Below are positions 15,572-24,554 of a stretch of 64,000 bases of DNA, in pieces; position 1 is the first letter of the stretch; each line of letters begins with the position of its first letter. A model generated the notes under the pieces. It was not told the origin of the DNA. It did not search any database and was given only the letters and a program-made list of their open reading frames with translations. This stretch comes from an uncultured Prevotellaceae bacterium (GTDB lineage Bacteria; Bacteroidota; Bacteroidia; Bacteroidales; Bacteroidaceae), in NCBI GenBank assembly GCA_949299545.1, contig CASGAM010000029.1:1-64000 (forward strand), written 5' to 3'. Position numbers and translations under genes: made by a program.

Positions 15572-17200
15572 TTAGTAGCCCGGATTTTGGTCTAATTGGG
15601 GATTCAGGGCTCTGGCCTTGTCCGGTATAGGGAATACTGTCGTATATCCGCTTGATTCTTTTTCTAATTGGGGACGATCTGTGTAAGATTGGATATATGT
15701 GCCGAACCTTATCATGTCTTGCCGTCGCCAGCCTTCCCACATCAGTTCCAATTTTCTTTCTTCTAATATGTTGTGCAACGTTGCCGGGCGGAATGGCATG
15801 CCGGAACGGCTGCGCACGGAATTGAGCTCGTTGTCGCCATTCTCTCCGTTACGTACTTTTGCTTCACTTTTCATCAGCAATACGTCGGCGTAACGGAACA
15901 AAACAATGTCGTTGTCCGACAATTTGCCGTCTTTCAAGCCTTTCTTGTCTACTTCGTATTTTTTCATTCTTGCTCCTGCCGTTTTTTCGTAAGGTTGGAA
16001 CGAGACGTCGAGTTTGATGTTCCACGGCAGGTATTCGAGGACTGTACCATTGTCGAGGCGTATGGTGTCACCGTTTAGGTCGAGGACGACACCCGCATAG
16101 AATGTTTCATCAAAACGGTTGTCGACCGTATCGGTGCCGTATGCGAATGTTTTAAGTGTTTCAAGTGTGGCACCGGTCCCGTTTTCCCCTCCCAGTCCGT
16201 ATGCTTTGGCATGGTTGTAGTGGCGTGAGCGGAAAGTGTATTGCATTTGGTTTTGGATAGTGTATTTGTCTGTAGGTATGGTGAAGATGTTTTCCACTGA
16301 TGTTTCGTTGTAGACGGTAAAGTTGTCAGACATGTGTTGGGTAAGATCGTAGCCGTATTTGGTAATGGAGTCGCAATAAGCCATGACGGCTTGCCATGCG
16401 TTGAACTTTTCGTTCTCCATGAGCAGCCAGTGTTTATTTCCATCAGGTCGGATGCCGTCAGTCCAATCATTATCGGTATAGACCTCCACGTTTAAATAGA
16501 GTTTTGCAAGGAGGAAAAATGCCACAGGCCGTGTGATGCGGCCATAATAATCGCCTTTGAAATTGCTTCGTTCCGTACTGAGGTTTGGTAGTGCCGTTTG
16601 AAGTTCTTTGACTACAAAATCGAAAATGTCCTTGCGTTCGGATTGACGCACATTATTGATGGGAGTCGAAGAAGACATGACAAGAGGCACTCGTCCGAAC
16701 AAGTCAAGCAGATAATAATAATACATGGCTCTGAAGGCTTTTACTTCGGCAATGTAGGGCGTGAATATTTGTGGGGTAGTGCTGTTTCCTTGCAGTTCGT
16801 TTAAACGTTCAAGAGATTTGTTGCTTAGAACGATAACTTTGTAAAGGTATTCCCACGTGGCAGTGATAACATCATTCGTGATACCCCATTTGTGTAGGAA
16901 AAGTCCTTGCCAAAGTCCGCCATCATACCAGTCGCCTCCTCTTGTAGGTAACATGGCTTCGTCTGTGGTCAGTGTGTTGAGGTCGTAAATGCCGCGGCAG
17001 GTGCCTTGCAATCCTTGGCTGTCTTCGTATCCGCCCACATAATTATATAAAGTGGCCACTGTGTTGAGGTATGCGTTAACAGGTGTGTCATATGCGTCTT
17101 CCTCGGGGAGTTGATCAAGCGGTTCTTCTTTCAAGAAGTCCGAACATCCGCCCAATAGCGGCCATAAGGTTATGATGAATATTGTGTGCCATTTTTTCAT
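15572..17200 (-). CDS. SusD/RagB-family surface nutrient-binding lipoprotein
   Basis: A 542-residue outer-membrane lipoprotein: signal peptide with lipobox LLGGC (Cys19), then SDFLKEEPLDQLPEEDAY, the standard SusD start. Tetratricopeptide-like helices follow (AEVKAFRAMYYYYLLDLFGR is the conserved motif), and the C-terminal RNILEERKLE-like segment appears as LHNILEERKLELMWEGWRRQ. It binds a polymer at the surface and caps the TonB-dependent channel. It starts 12 bases after susC ends. No glycoside hydrolase is adjacent, so the ligand is not indicated; it might be peptide. Confidence 0.95.
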   Translation of the reverse strand: MKKWHTIFIITLWPLLGGCSDFLKEEPLDQLPEEDAYDTPVNAYLNTVATLYNYVGGYEDSQGLQGTCRGIYDLNTLTTDEAMLPTRGGDWYDGGLWQGLFLHKWGITNDVITATWEYLYKVIVLSNKSLERLNELQGNSTTPQIFTPYIAEVKAFRAMYYYYLLDLFGRVPLVMSSSTPINNVRQSERKDIFDFVVKELQTALPNLSTERSNFKGDYYGRITRPVAFFLLAKLYLNVEVYTDNDWTDGIRPDGNKHWLLMENEKFNAWQAVMAYCDSITKYGYDLTQHMSDNFTVYNETSVENIFTIPTDKYTIQNQMQYTFRSRHYNHAKAYGLGGENGTGATLETLKTFAYGTDTVDNRFDETFYAGVVLDLNGDTIRLDNGTVLEYLPWNIKLDVSFQPYEKTAGARMKKYEVDKKGLKDGKLSDNDIVLFRYADVLLMKSEAKVRNGENGDNELNSVRSRSGMPFRPATLHNILEERKLELMWEGWRRQDMIRFGTYIQSYTDRPQLEKESSGYTTVFPIPDKARALNPQLDQNPGY

Positions 17201-17212
17201 AGTTGTGGTTAT

Positions 17213-19990
17213 TTAGAATTGTATGCTAAGACCGAGGGTATATGAACGGAAAATCGGATAAGTCCTTTTATCGTCTACGCCTAAAGTGTTGTTGACGATG
17301 TAACTGTTGATGATAGGCGTCAGCCCGGAATAGCCGGTGATGGTAGCAATGTTATTGACAGAGGCAGATATTCTGAGTCTCCTGATGTAGTTTTGCCACT
17401 TCTTTAAAGAGATATTCCAGCCGACAGTGAGGTAATCAAAGTTGATGTAGTCGCCGTCTTCCAACCAATAATCAGTGGCGGTCTGGTCGTAAATATTACG
17501 TTCTGGAGCTTCTGAAAGTACGTTGTAATCAGGCATACTGCCCATATTCATATAAGTCAACGAAGTTCCGTTGTATATTTTGTGCCCAAATGCACCGTTG
17601 ATTTGGAGCGACACATCAAAATTCTTGTAACGGAAACTAAAGTTGGAACCTAAAAGTGTTTTGGGTGTGGCTTGTCCTGCAATGTATCGGTCACCGCCGT
17701 CTTCAAGATTGATACCTCCCCCGTCAAGATCTGCTATTTCATAGGCATACGTGCCGTCCTCGCGCTGGACAAGGCCGGTGCAGTGGGGCAGGTAGAATAC
17801 TCCCAATGGTTGCCCTACGATTTGGTAAACGATATGATTGTAACCTCCATGCAGACCGGCACCGGTAACATCGGCGATGGGGGTATATTCCGGTGCGCTC
17901 ATATACTCACCATTATACATACCACTCAATGAAAGCAATTTGTTCCTTTGGAAAGTGACGTTGACATTAATGTTCAGTTCCATGTCTTCTTGCCGAATAG
18001 GAGTTAATCCTATTCCCAACTCCACACCACTGTTGCGCAAAGAACCTAAGTTGGCCAGCAATTTGTTGTAGGCGAATGGAGGAACGCTGACTTCATACTG
18101 ATAAAGCATGTCCCGGGTTGTAGCGCGGTAGTAATCAAGGGTCAGGATAGCTCTTCCTCCCCAAAAACCGGCGTCCATACCTATGTTGTAGGTTTCTTTC
18201 ACTTCCCATCTCAGATCGGGATTGGCATTTCTGATAATTCCCATTGTCACCATCGGGTCGCCGCCTGAAGAAACTACACCATTAGGCTTCACCAATTGTT
18301 GTGACGTGTATGATTCGATGGCGTCCTGGTTACCGGTCAGTCCGTATCCTGCACGCAACTTCAGGTTGTTAAGCCATGTAACAGGTTTCATAAATTCTTC
18401 TTCACTGATATTCCATGCTCCGGATACAGAGGGGAAAAATCCCCATTTATGATTAATGCCGACTTTTGACGAACCGTCTGTTCTGGCGTTTACAGTTAAC
18501 ACATAACGATCGTTGTAAACATAATTTATACGTCCTAACAATGATGCTAATTTAGGGTTTTCATAGTATGAACCCGTTCCTTCCCATGGACGTACAGCGC
18601 CGGCCTGTAGGTTGTGAAAGCCGAAAAGGTCTGTTGTGAAATTGGTAACTGTGGTATAAAATCCTGAGATGGTACGTTGTTGTAATTCTCCAAGTGCCAC
18701 AAGGTCTATCTTGTGTTTATTGAAACTGCGGTTATAGTTTAAAAGAACGTTGCCGACCCAGTCTTCCACCTTCCTTTCGCTTCTATAGGCTTGGCCGTGC
18801 GCCCAAACGGTTGTCGGAAGGTATTGCCCGACATCAATGACATTATAAAGATATGAGCCGAATGCTTGCAGCTTTAGGTAAGGTGTGATGTCTAAGCTTA
18901 TTTTCAGATGGGCGTTGAAATAAGCGTTGGCTTCTTCATTGTCTGCTTCAATCCATGCCAATGGATTGGTAATCCAGCTGGCGGTTGTGACTTGGTCCCA
19001 ACTGCCGGAAGTCGTGTTTTTATGGTTGGGGAATGTCGGATTGAAAGCGGCAGCAGAGTAAAAAGTCTTTTGCAGGTCTATCGGTAATTGGTTCTTGTTG
19101 ACGGCCCCCATCACTCCCAAGTCGAAACGAAGCCTTTTCTCGAAAGCTTGTTGGGTAATGTCTATTTTCGCAACATAATTCCGGTAATCTGAATTGCGCA
19201 ATACGTCCGTCCTGTCTAATATGCCGAGTGATGCGCGATAGTAGGCGTTGTCTAAACCTCCTCCGAAAGCAATATGATGGTTTTGTATCCATCCCAGTCT
19301 GGAAATCTCTTTCGTGAAATCCGTATTCTCGCCCAGGTCCAGGAATGCCATGCCTCTTTGTTGGGCTACTTCGCGGAATCTTTCACCTGACAGCATGTCG
19401 AGAGTTTTATATATGGACTCTATGCCGTAATTGCCATCGTAGCTGAAACGAAATTGTCCTCCGCTGCCTTGCTTGGTTGTCACTTTGATAACGCCGGAAG
19501 CGCCCCGGGCTCCATATTGTGCCGTTTCGGAGGCGTCTTTCAAAATAGTAAAGCTTTCGATGTCAGCCGGGTATATCATGCTGAGTGTGCTTAAGTCTGC
19601 AAAGACATCGTCAATGATGACTAGGGGATCATTACCGCCGGTTAACGAAGTTGTACCCCTGACACGTACGGAGTTCAGGATAGCTTCTCGTCCGGGAAGG
19701 ACACTTACACCGGCTACCTGACCACTCAAGGCATTCAGCGGATTGGACACAAGTCCTTTGTTCATCCGTTTTTCGGAGACAAGATCTACAGAGCCAGCTA
19801 CTGTCAATCGGCCTCCTTTCGCATAACCTATTTGAATAATATCTTCAGTTGTGAGGGTATCTTTGATAATCCAAGGGATAGAATCTGGCAACAGTTGCTC
19901 ATTTTGTGCGGTAGCTGTTGTAAAAGCTGTGATAAAAAATACTGTTTGCAACCATATATGGTTCAACTGGGATAAATGACGTTTTTTCAT
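17213..19990 (-). CDS. SusC/RagA-family TonB-linked outer-membrane transporter
   Basis: A 925-residue beta-barrel importer. A signal peptide (to about residue 29) is followed by a short linker and the plug domain: NPLNALSGQVAGVSVLPG, VRVRGTTSL, PLVIIDDVFADLSTL and ILKDASETAQYGARGASGVI. The barrel fills the rest and ends in an aromatic residue (LGLSIQF). The usual N-terminal carboxypeptidase-regulatory-like domain is missing, making it shorter than the common 1,000-plus residues. It forms a pair with the adjacent SusD. A promoter lies at 20057-20088. Confidence 0.95.
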   Translation of the reverse strand: MKKRHLSQLNHIWLQTVFFITAFTTATAQNEQLLPDSIPWIIKDTLTTEDIIQIGYAKGGRLTVAGSVDLVSEKRMNKGLVSNPLNALSGQVAGVSVLPGREAILNSVRVRGTTSLTGGNDPLVIIDDVFADLSTLSMIYPADIESFTILKDASETAQYGARGASGVIKVTTKQGSGGQFRFSYDGNYGIESIYKTLDMLSGERFREVAQQRGMAFLDLGENTDFTKEISRLGWIQNHHIAFGGGLDNAYYRASLGILDRTDVLRNSDYRNYVAKIDITQQAFEKRLRFDLGVMGAVNKNQLPIDLQKTFYSAAAFNPTFPNHKNTTSGSWDQVTTASWITNPLAWIEADNEEANAYFNAHLKISLDITPYLKLQAFGSYLYNVIDVGQYLPTTVWAHGQAYRSERKVEDWVGNVLLNYNRSFNKHKIDLVALGELQQRTISGFYTTVTNFTTDLFGFHNLQAGAVRPWEGTGSYYENPKLASLLGRINYVYNDRYVLTVNARTDGSSKVGINHKWGFFPSVSGAWNISEEEFMKPVTWLNNLKLRAGYGLTGNQDAIESYTSQQLVKPNGVVSSGGDPMVTMGIIRNANPDLRWEVKETYNIGMDAGFWGGRAILTLDYYRATTRDMLYQYEVSVPPFAYNKLLANLGSLRNSGVELGIGLTPIRQEDMELNINVNVTFQRNKLLSLSGMYNGEYMSAPEYTPIADVTGAGLHGGYNHIVYQIVGQPLGVFYLPHCTGLVQREDGTYAYEIADLDGGGINLEDGGDRYIAGQATPKTLLGSNFSFRYKNFDVSLQINGAFGHKIYNGTSLTYMNMGSMPDYNVLSEAPERNIYDQTATDYWLEDGDYINFDYLTVGWNISLKKWQNYIRRLRISASVNNIATITGYSGLTPIINSYIVNNTLGVDDKRTYPIFRSYTLGLSIQF

Positions 19991-20056
19991 AGGCCGTGGT
20001 GTGAAAGGGTAAGTTTAAAAGATGCTTCACGCCGGGTTTTGTTGTAAGGTAACAAA

Positions 20057-20088
20057 CAAATATATGAAAAACGGTTGATAAGTTCAAT
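20057..20088 (-). promoter_or_regulatory. Promoter of the susCD pair
   Basis: On the minus strand ATTG (20088-20085), a 20-base spacer and TATATTTG (20064-20057) form a near-consensus promoter, with the susC ATG about 67 bases further on. No hybrid sensor or sigma/anti-sigma gene is next to the pair. Confidence 0.6.
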
Positions 20089-20128
20089 ATTATAAGGTAA
20101 AATAATGGTGATTAAGGTACAAAAGGAA

Positions 20129-20884
20129 CTATTCTCTCAGTTTGATAATTCGCCAGTTGCCGTTTTCGTCTTCAGTCAATGCAGATTTGGTTTCAACCCA
20201 GTCTCCAGAATTGAGGTAATGAATATGTTCAATATGGCAATTTATTGGTTGGTGGATGTGTCCGCAAATAATTCCGTCGAAATAGTTTTCACGGGCGAAT
20301 GATACTAACTGTTGTTCAAAATTGGTGTAGTTGGATACAATCTGTTTTACCTTGAGTTTTAGCCTTTGTGCAATATTTACTGGGCGGAGTCTTTTGCGAA
20401 GCCGTCGCCTGTTGTAAGCGTCGTTGGCTTTTAACGCCAGTTCGTAAAGTGAGGCACCGAATTTAGACAGCCATGTGAAACGTCGTGTAACATTGTCAAA
20501 TATGTCACCATGTGTCACGAAATATCGTTTGCCCGCGCTTTCAATGGTAAAATCAGCTACGAAGCGGATGCCGTGTGATACCATCGGTGTCAGTCGTTTG
20601 AGAAAATCATCGTGGTTGCCCGGTATATAAATGATTTCTGTGCCATCTTTTTTAAGAGCGGCAAGAGTTTTTTGTATTTTCAGATAAGGTCTTTTCCAAG
20701 CAACTTTGCGATGTTTCTTAAGATACCATGCGTCGATAATGTCTCCGTTCAAAATCAGCAATCTGCATCTGACGGATTGCAGGAATCCGATCAGTTCTTT
20801 GATTTTTGATTGGGGAAGTCCTAAATGTAAATCAGAGATAATAATTGTTTTATAATAACTTTTTTGCATCTGCCGTTTTTGCAT
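20129..20884 (-). CDS. Calcineurin-like metallophosphatase (LpxH-like), copy 1
   Basis: A 251-residue enzyme with all metal-binding motifs of the UDP-2,3-diacylglucosamine hydrolase-like family: ISDLHLG, GDIIDAW, PGNHDDF, VTHGDIFD and GHIHQP. The motif spacing matches LpxH2-type proteins, which cleave pyrophosphate bonds, though many relatives have unknown substrates. It is clearly paralogous to the 22194-23000 gene; both share the LYYLNSGDWVE-type C-terminal segment (HYLNSGDWVET). The two flank a glycosyltransferase, implying a joint role in glycolipid or surface glycan processing. A -7 element lies at 20983-20990. Confidence 0.88.
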   Translation of the reverse strand: MQKRQMQKSYYKTIIISDLHLGLPQSKIKELIGFLQSVRCRLLILNGDIIDAWYLKKHRKVAWKRPYLKIQKTLAALKKDGTEIIYIPGNHDDFLKRLTPMVSHGIRFVADFTIESAGKRYFVTHGDIFDNVTRRFTWLSKFGASLYELALKANDAYNRRRLRKRLRPVNIAQRLKLKVKQIVSNYTNFEQQLVSFARENYFDGIICGHIHQPINCHIEHIHYLNSGDWVETKSALTEDENGNWRIIKLRE

Positions 20885-21078
20885 GTTTGTTTATCGGCGA
20901 GGCTGCGTGGAGAGACTTGGTGCATCAGTTGTCCGTTATGGTTAGGTTGATGGATAGTGTTGTGCTTCGCATCGCCGTCATGCAAAGATAAGTTATTTGC
21001 TGAAATATGTTTTGTTTTGCCTGATAAATCGTAGCAAATTAAGGTTGTTTTTTTATTATGTCCTTTACAAGATTGCAG

Positions 21079-22197
21079 TTAATCCGTGTTTGTGTGATGT
21101 AAGGTTTGTTGACAGATGGCGTCGTTGATTGTTTGTTCGATGGCACTCAGAATGTATTTCGGGGCGTTTTCAACCCATGTGCGGAACATGGGAGAGGGAC
21201 TGTAATTTACTGAAAAACGTAAGAGTTCTGAAAGATTGAAATCTTTAGAGACAATGCCTGCGCCGTTTCGGGAAGCGTCCAACGCGTTGCAGTCTTGTTC
21301 TATATGTGCCGGAACCATCATGATGGGTTTCCCAAGATACATGGCTTCGCAAACGGACTCAAAACCGGCTGTGCTGGCATAGGCTTTACAACCTTCCATT
21401 TGGCGCAAAAACTCCACGTCGTCTAATTGGTAGAAACTCAAGGTTTCATCAACCGTTTTGATGGCCGGTGCGCCGGTTTTGTCCCAAAAGAAACGGAGCG
21501 GTGTCTCAGGATGGTTCTTATGCCATTCAAGAATGTATTCGGAAAAGCCCGCATTAAGCATGTATCCGTGAATGTAGTCGCCTTCATACGGATGTAACTT
21601 GAATATTTCGTTGCGTAACAAAGGCGGGACAACTGTAATGTGTTCGTAATTGTCTTCAGGCATCTCATGGAAAGATAAGGCTAATTTCCTGCATGAGCCT
21701 AAAGACGTGAGACGTGTGAAGTATTGTAATAATTTCAGTCCCGAACGGTTGTGGCGTGGCAGACTGAAATCGTGGTGCAGGAACAAGTATTGGTGTCCGA
21801 TGCAGATTTGGGGCGTTTCAATGCGGTGAAGGGCATAGGTAAGTCCGGTCAGCAACTCATAAAAATTGATTACGGCGTTTGCACCGCTTGATTCTATCCT
21901 TTCTTTTATGAAACGGATACTTTGCACATAGGATGGTAATCTCAGCAGACAATAGAGTGCGCTTCTTGTTAGTTTGCTGCGCTTATTGTTGTTGTCTGGC
22001 TGGAAATTGGGACTTTCAAAACGAACCACAGGAGCTTTGATATTCCGCAGGAAAAAATCCGGAAGTTTGCGGTTGTTGCTTTTACCCACTAATATTTCTG
22101 TTACCTCATGGCCGTTTTTCGTGAGTATTCCTTCCATTGCAATGGCCTGTGTCAGGTGGCCGCGTCCTTCGCCTTGTACGATAAAAACAAATTTCAT
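21079..22197 (-). CDS. MurG/GT28-like glycosyltransferase
   Basis: A 372-residue cytosolic protein with a GT-B fold. It starts FVFIVQGEGRGHLTQAIAM, where GxGHLTQA is the donor or acceptor loop of MurG-like enzymes, and has a C-terminal donor-binding region ASTAGFESVCEAMYLGKPIM, ending in the familiar P-AHIEQDCNA segment. It likely moves a sugar from a nucleotide donor to a lipid or glycan. Its start overlaps the stop of the preceding phosphatase gene by 4 bases, showing coupled expression. Acceptor and product are unknown. Confidence 0.85.
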   Translation of the reverse strand: MKFVFIVQGEGRGHLTQAIAMEGILTKNGHEVTEILVGKSNNRKLPDFFLRNIKAPVVRFESPNFQPDNNNKRSKLTRSALYCLLRLPSYVQSIRFIKERIESSGANAVINFYELLTGLTYALHRIETPQICIGHQYLFLHHDFSLPRHNRSGLKLLQYFTRLTSLGSCRKLALSFHEMPEDNYEHITVVPPLLRNEIFKLHPYEGDYIHGYMLNAGFSEYILEWHKNHPETPLRFFWDKTGAPAIKTVDETLSFYQLDDVEFLRQMEGCKAYASTAGFESVCEAMYLGKPIMMVPAHIEQDCNALDASRNGAGIVSKDFNLSELLRFSVNYSPSPMFRTWVENAPKYILSAIEQTINDAICQQTLHHTNTD

Positions 22198-23000
22198 ATA
22201 GCAGATGATAAACGGGGAATCGTTGTGTCTTTTAATATTTCATATTCCATAGGTGTATCAGTGTACATTAAAATATGCCAGTTACCAGATTCATCTTCTG
22301 TTAAAGCAGACATTGTTTCCACCCAGTCGCCTGAATTAAGATAATGGATATTGCCGTAATAAGTGTTAGCCGGGTGATGGATATGACCACAGATGATGCC
22401 GTCGAACCGACGTGCCAAAGCGAAGTCGGACAATGTGCTTTCAAAGTCTGAAATGTATGAGACGGCAGTTTTGACTTTTTGTTTGATTCTTTGGGAGAGG
22501 GAGTAATAAGGTTTGCCACGGTATGTCCTGTAACGGTTATATATGCTATTGAACCAAAGCAGAAATGTGTAGCCCGTGTCTCCTAATTGAGCAAGCCATT
22601 TCATTTGGGTCGTTACTCGGTCGAAAATGTCACCATGTGTCACATAATATCGTTTACCGTTGCTTTCCAGTATATAGTCTTTTACAATACGGATATTACC
22701 TAATTGCAAGGGAGCCAAATTGTCTAAAAAGTCATCATGGTTGCCGCGGATATAAATGATTTCTGTTCCGCAGTTTTCCATCAGTTTCATGAGGATTTTA
22801 AAGAATTGAGTATGCTCGGATTGCCAGCGACGCGTGCCGCTTTTCTTGATATGCCATCCGTCGATGATGTCACCGTTGAGTATCAGACGGTCGCAGTTCA
22901 CTGCGCGAAGGAAATTACTGACTTCCTTTACTTTGGAATGTGAGGTTCCCAGATGGATGTCTGAGAGTACGATCGTTTTGTAATGTTGTCTTATATACAT
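22194..23000 (-). CDS. Calcineurin-like metallophosphatase (LpxH-like), copy 2
   Basis: A 268-residue paralogue of the 20129-20884 gene with the same motifs in order: LSDIHLG, LNGDIIDGW, RGNHDDF, VTHGDIFDRV and CGHIHHP, and the shared HYLNSGDWVETMSALTEDE tail. It overlaps the glycosyltransferase gene by 4 bases and leads the three-gene group. A -7 element (minus TACTTTTG, 23025-23032) precedes it. Retention of two diverged copies around one transferase suggests different substrates, possibly a lipid pyrophosphate intermediate, which is inference. Confidence 0.88.
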   Translation of the reverse strand: MYIRQHYKTIVLSDIHLGTSHSKVKEVSNFLRAVNCDRLILNGDIIDGWHIKKSGTRRWQSEHTQFFKILMKLMENCGTEIIYIRGNHDDFLDNLAPLQLGNIRIVKDYILESNGKRYYVTHGDIFDRVTTQMKWLAQLGDTGYTFLLWFNSIYNRYRTYRGKPYYSLSQRIKQKVKTAVSYISDFESTLSDFALARRFDGIICGHIHHPANTYYGNIHYLNSGDWVETMSALTEDESGNWHILMYTDTPMEYEILKDTTIPRLSSAI

Positions 23001-23140
23001 TGCACTTTATTTAAAATGACTATACAAAAGTAGGTATATGTTGTGACAACACGATGAACATATTGTTAAGATGTTGTGAATTATCGTACAATCCGATCAT
23101 GTTTATGTATTGCAGTTACAAGTCAAGTTGCTTACTGAGG

Positions 23141-23698
23141 CTATGCGTCAGAGACGCCTGTTTCTGTTTGGGAGAGAAGTCCTGTCAGTTGGTCGATTTG
23201 CAGGTGTCTGATTTCAGCATTGGCCATGCGTGGAATCATTTTTATGGTAGTATGTAGTGCCACGGCTGATATGGCACGGCAGAAAAGGCCGTGGCTGATA
23301 GCAAGGACGCATCCGCCGGCATATTGTTTTGTGATATTGGTAAGGAATCTTGTGGCCCGTTCGAACATGGATTCAACAGATTCAGCCCGTTCGTCCAAGA
23401 TCGGACGTGCTTCCCTTATATCCATACCGGTGAAAGGTCCCCAGTCACGTTCTCTCAACAACGGGGTATATATGATGGGTTTCCGCAGGCTTTCGTTGAT
23501 GATTTGAACGGTATCGACGCAGCGTTGAAGGTCACTGCAAAAAACTGCATCAAAAGAAATGTCCTGTAGTTCATCTCTCAGCCGTTTCGCTTGATTAATG
23601 CCTTCGCTTGTCAGATGTCCCGGCATGTGGCCTTGCAGGATGTTTTTAAGGTTTTCCTCTGTTTGCCCATGTCTGATAAGGTATAATTGTAATGCCAT
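23141..23698 (-). CDS. Histidine phosphatase family protein (phosphoglycerate-mutase-like)
   Basis: A 185-residue enzyme from the ATG at 23698, which gives the usual MALQLYLIRHGQTEEN start; an upstream in-frame ATG adds ten unlikely residues. The RHG motif holds the phosphorylated histidine, and CSDLQRCVDT, LLRERDWG and ISHGLFCR (second histidine) complete the site. Such proteins are often called cobalamin-phosphate phosphatase or broad phosphatase; the substrate here is not indicated. The 140 bases before the neighbouring phosphatase gene hold only its promoter element. Confidence 0.88.
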   Translation of the reverse strand: MALQLYLIRHGQTEENLKNILQGHMPGHLTSEGINQAKRLRDELQDISFDAVFCSDLQRCVDTVQIINESLRKPIIYTPLLRERDWGPFTGMDIREARPILDERAESVESMFERATRFLTNITKQYAGGCVLAISHGLFCRAISAVALHTTIKMIPRMANAEIRHLQIDQLTGLLSQTETGVSDA

Positions 23699-23770
23699 GC
23701 TTCGGAAAAGGTTATATATATTTTGCAAAAGAACATAATTATTTTCATTTATCCAATGTTTTTTTTGTCA

Positions 23771-23799
23771 TTTGGGAGATGTTTGTCGGAATATATTTG
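23771..23799 (+). promoter_or_regulatory. Promoter of the DUF308 gene
   Basis: TTTG (23771-23774), a 17-base spacer and TATATTTG (23792-23799) lie about 41 bases before the ATG. The spacer is slightly short of the usual 19-21. Confidence 0.5.
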
Positions 23800-23840
23800 T
23801 ACCTTAGCCGTGTGTTTAAGAAAACTAAAGCTAAAAAGTT

Positions 23841-24392
23841 ATGAAAATTGTTAATAGTTACGTGTTCCGTGCCCTTTGTGCTATTTTGGCTGGTATACTT
23901 TTAGTGTATAATCCGGAGCGGATAACGGGGATGTTGGTACAGGTCATAGGAGGCTTGTTTTTCTTGTCAGGCCTACTGACGCTCATCAATTACTTGTTGA
24001 TACGTTTTTCCGAAAAAACTGATGTTATCCCTAATTTTCCAATTGTAGGATTGGGCAGTTTGCTTTTCGGAGCGTTTCTTGGTTTTTTCCCTTCCTATTT
24101 TATCGCATATTTGATGTATCTTTTGGGCTTCTTGTTGGTAATCGGTGGAATTAATCAGATATGGAATATGATTAGTTTGCGTAAACTGTTACCTTTTAAT
24201 TGGTGGTCATTTTTAATTGCTATCATTGTCATTGCGATGGGAATTATCGTTATTTTCAAACCGATGGAAACGGCTTCATTACCGTTTGTCCTACTGGGGT
24301 GTACGTCCATTGTATATGGTGTGACAGAAATGATAAGCGGTGTACGTTGGCGGAAATACCATAAGGAAAAGAACAAAGTGATTATCGAGTAG
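23841..24392 (+). CDS. DUF308/HdeD-like membrane protein
   Basis: A 183-residue inner-membrane protein with six predicted transmembrane segments arranged as three repeated hairpins, the DUF308 pattern also seen in the acid-resistance protein HdeD (for example AILAGILLVYNPERITGMLV and IAMGIIVIFKPMETASLPFV). The function of most relatives is unknown. It ends in a short charged tail. It is monocistronic: it has its own promoter, and two hairpins separate it from the convergent hydrogenase gene. Confidence 0.85.
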   Translation: MKIVNSYVFRALCAILAGILLVYNPERITGMLVQVIGGLFFLSGLLTLINYLLIRFSEKTDVIPNFPIVGLGSLLFGAFLGFFPSYFIAYLMYLLGFLLVIGGINQIWNMISLRKLLPFNWWSFLIAIIVIAMGIIVIFKPMETASLPFVLLGCTSIVYGVTEMISGVRWRKYHKEKNKVIIE

Positions 24393-24497
24393 GCAAGAGA
24401 CCGCGTCATGGCAGACGCGGTTGCTTGCGGTAGATAAAAATAATAAAGGACTTCGCTAAGGATGCCGTTAGGCAAACTTCGGTCGAAGTCCTTTATT
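24393..24497. terminator. Double hairpin between convergent DUF308 and hydrogenase genes
   Basis: The first hairpin pairs GCAAG and CCGCGTC (24393-24407) with GACGCGG and CTTGC (24414-24428). The second is a 14-bp perfect stem, AATAAAGGACTTCG (24442-24455) with 24484-24497, around a 28-base loop. Placement between two gene ends suggests a bidirectional terminator. Confidence 0.65.
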
Positions 24498-24554
24498 GTG
24501 TTTGGCCGGCTGGTTGTCCGGAGGAGTAACGACTCCAACCGGAAGCCGTTTTTA

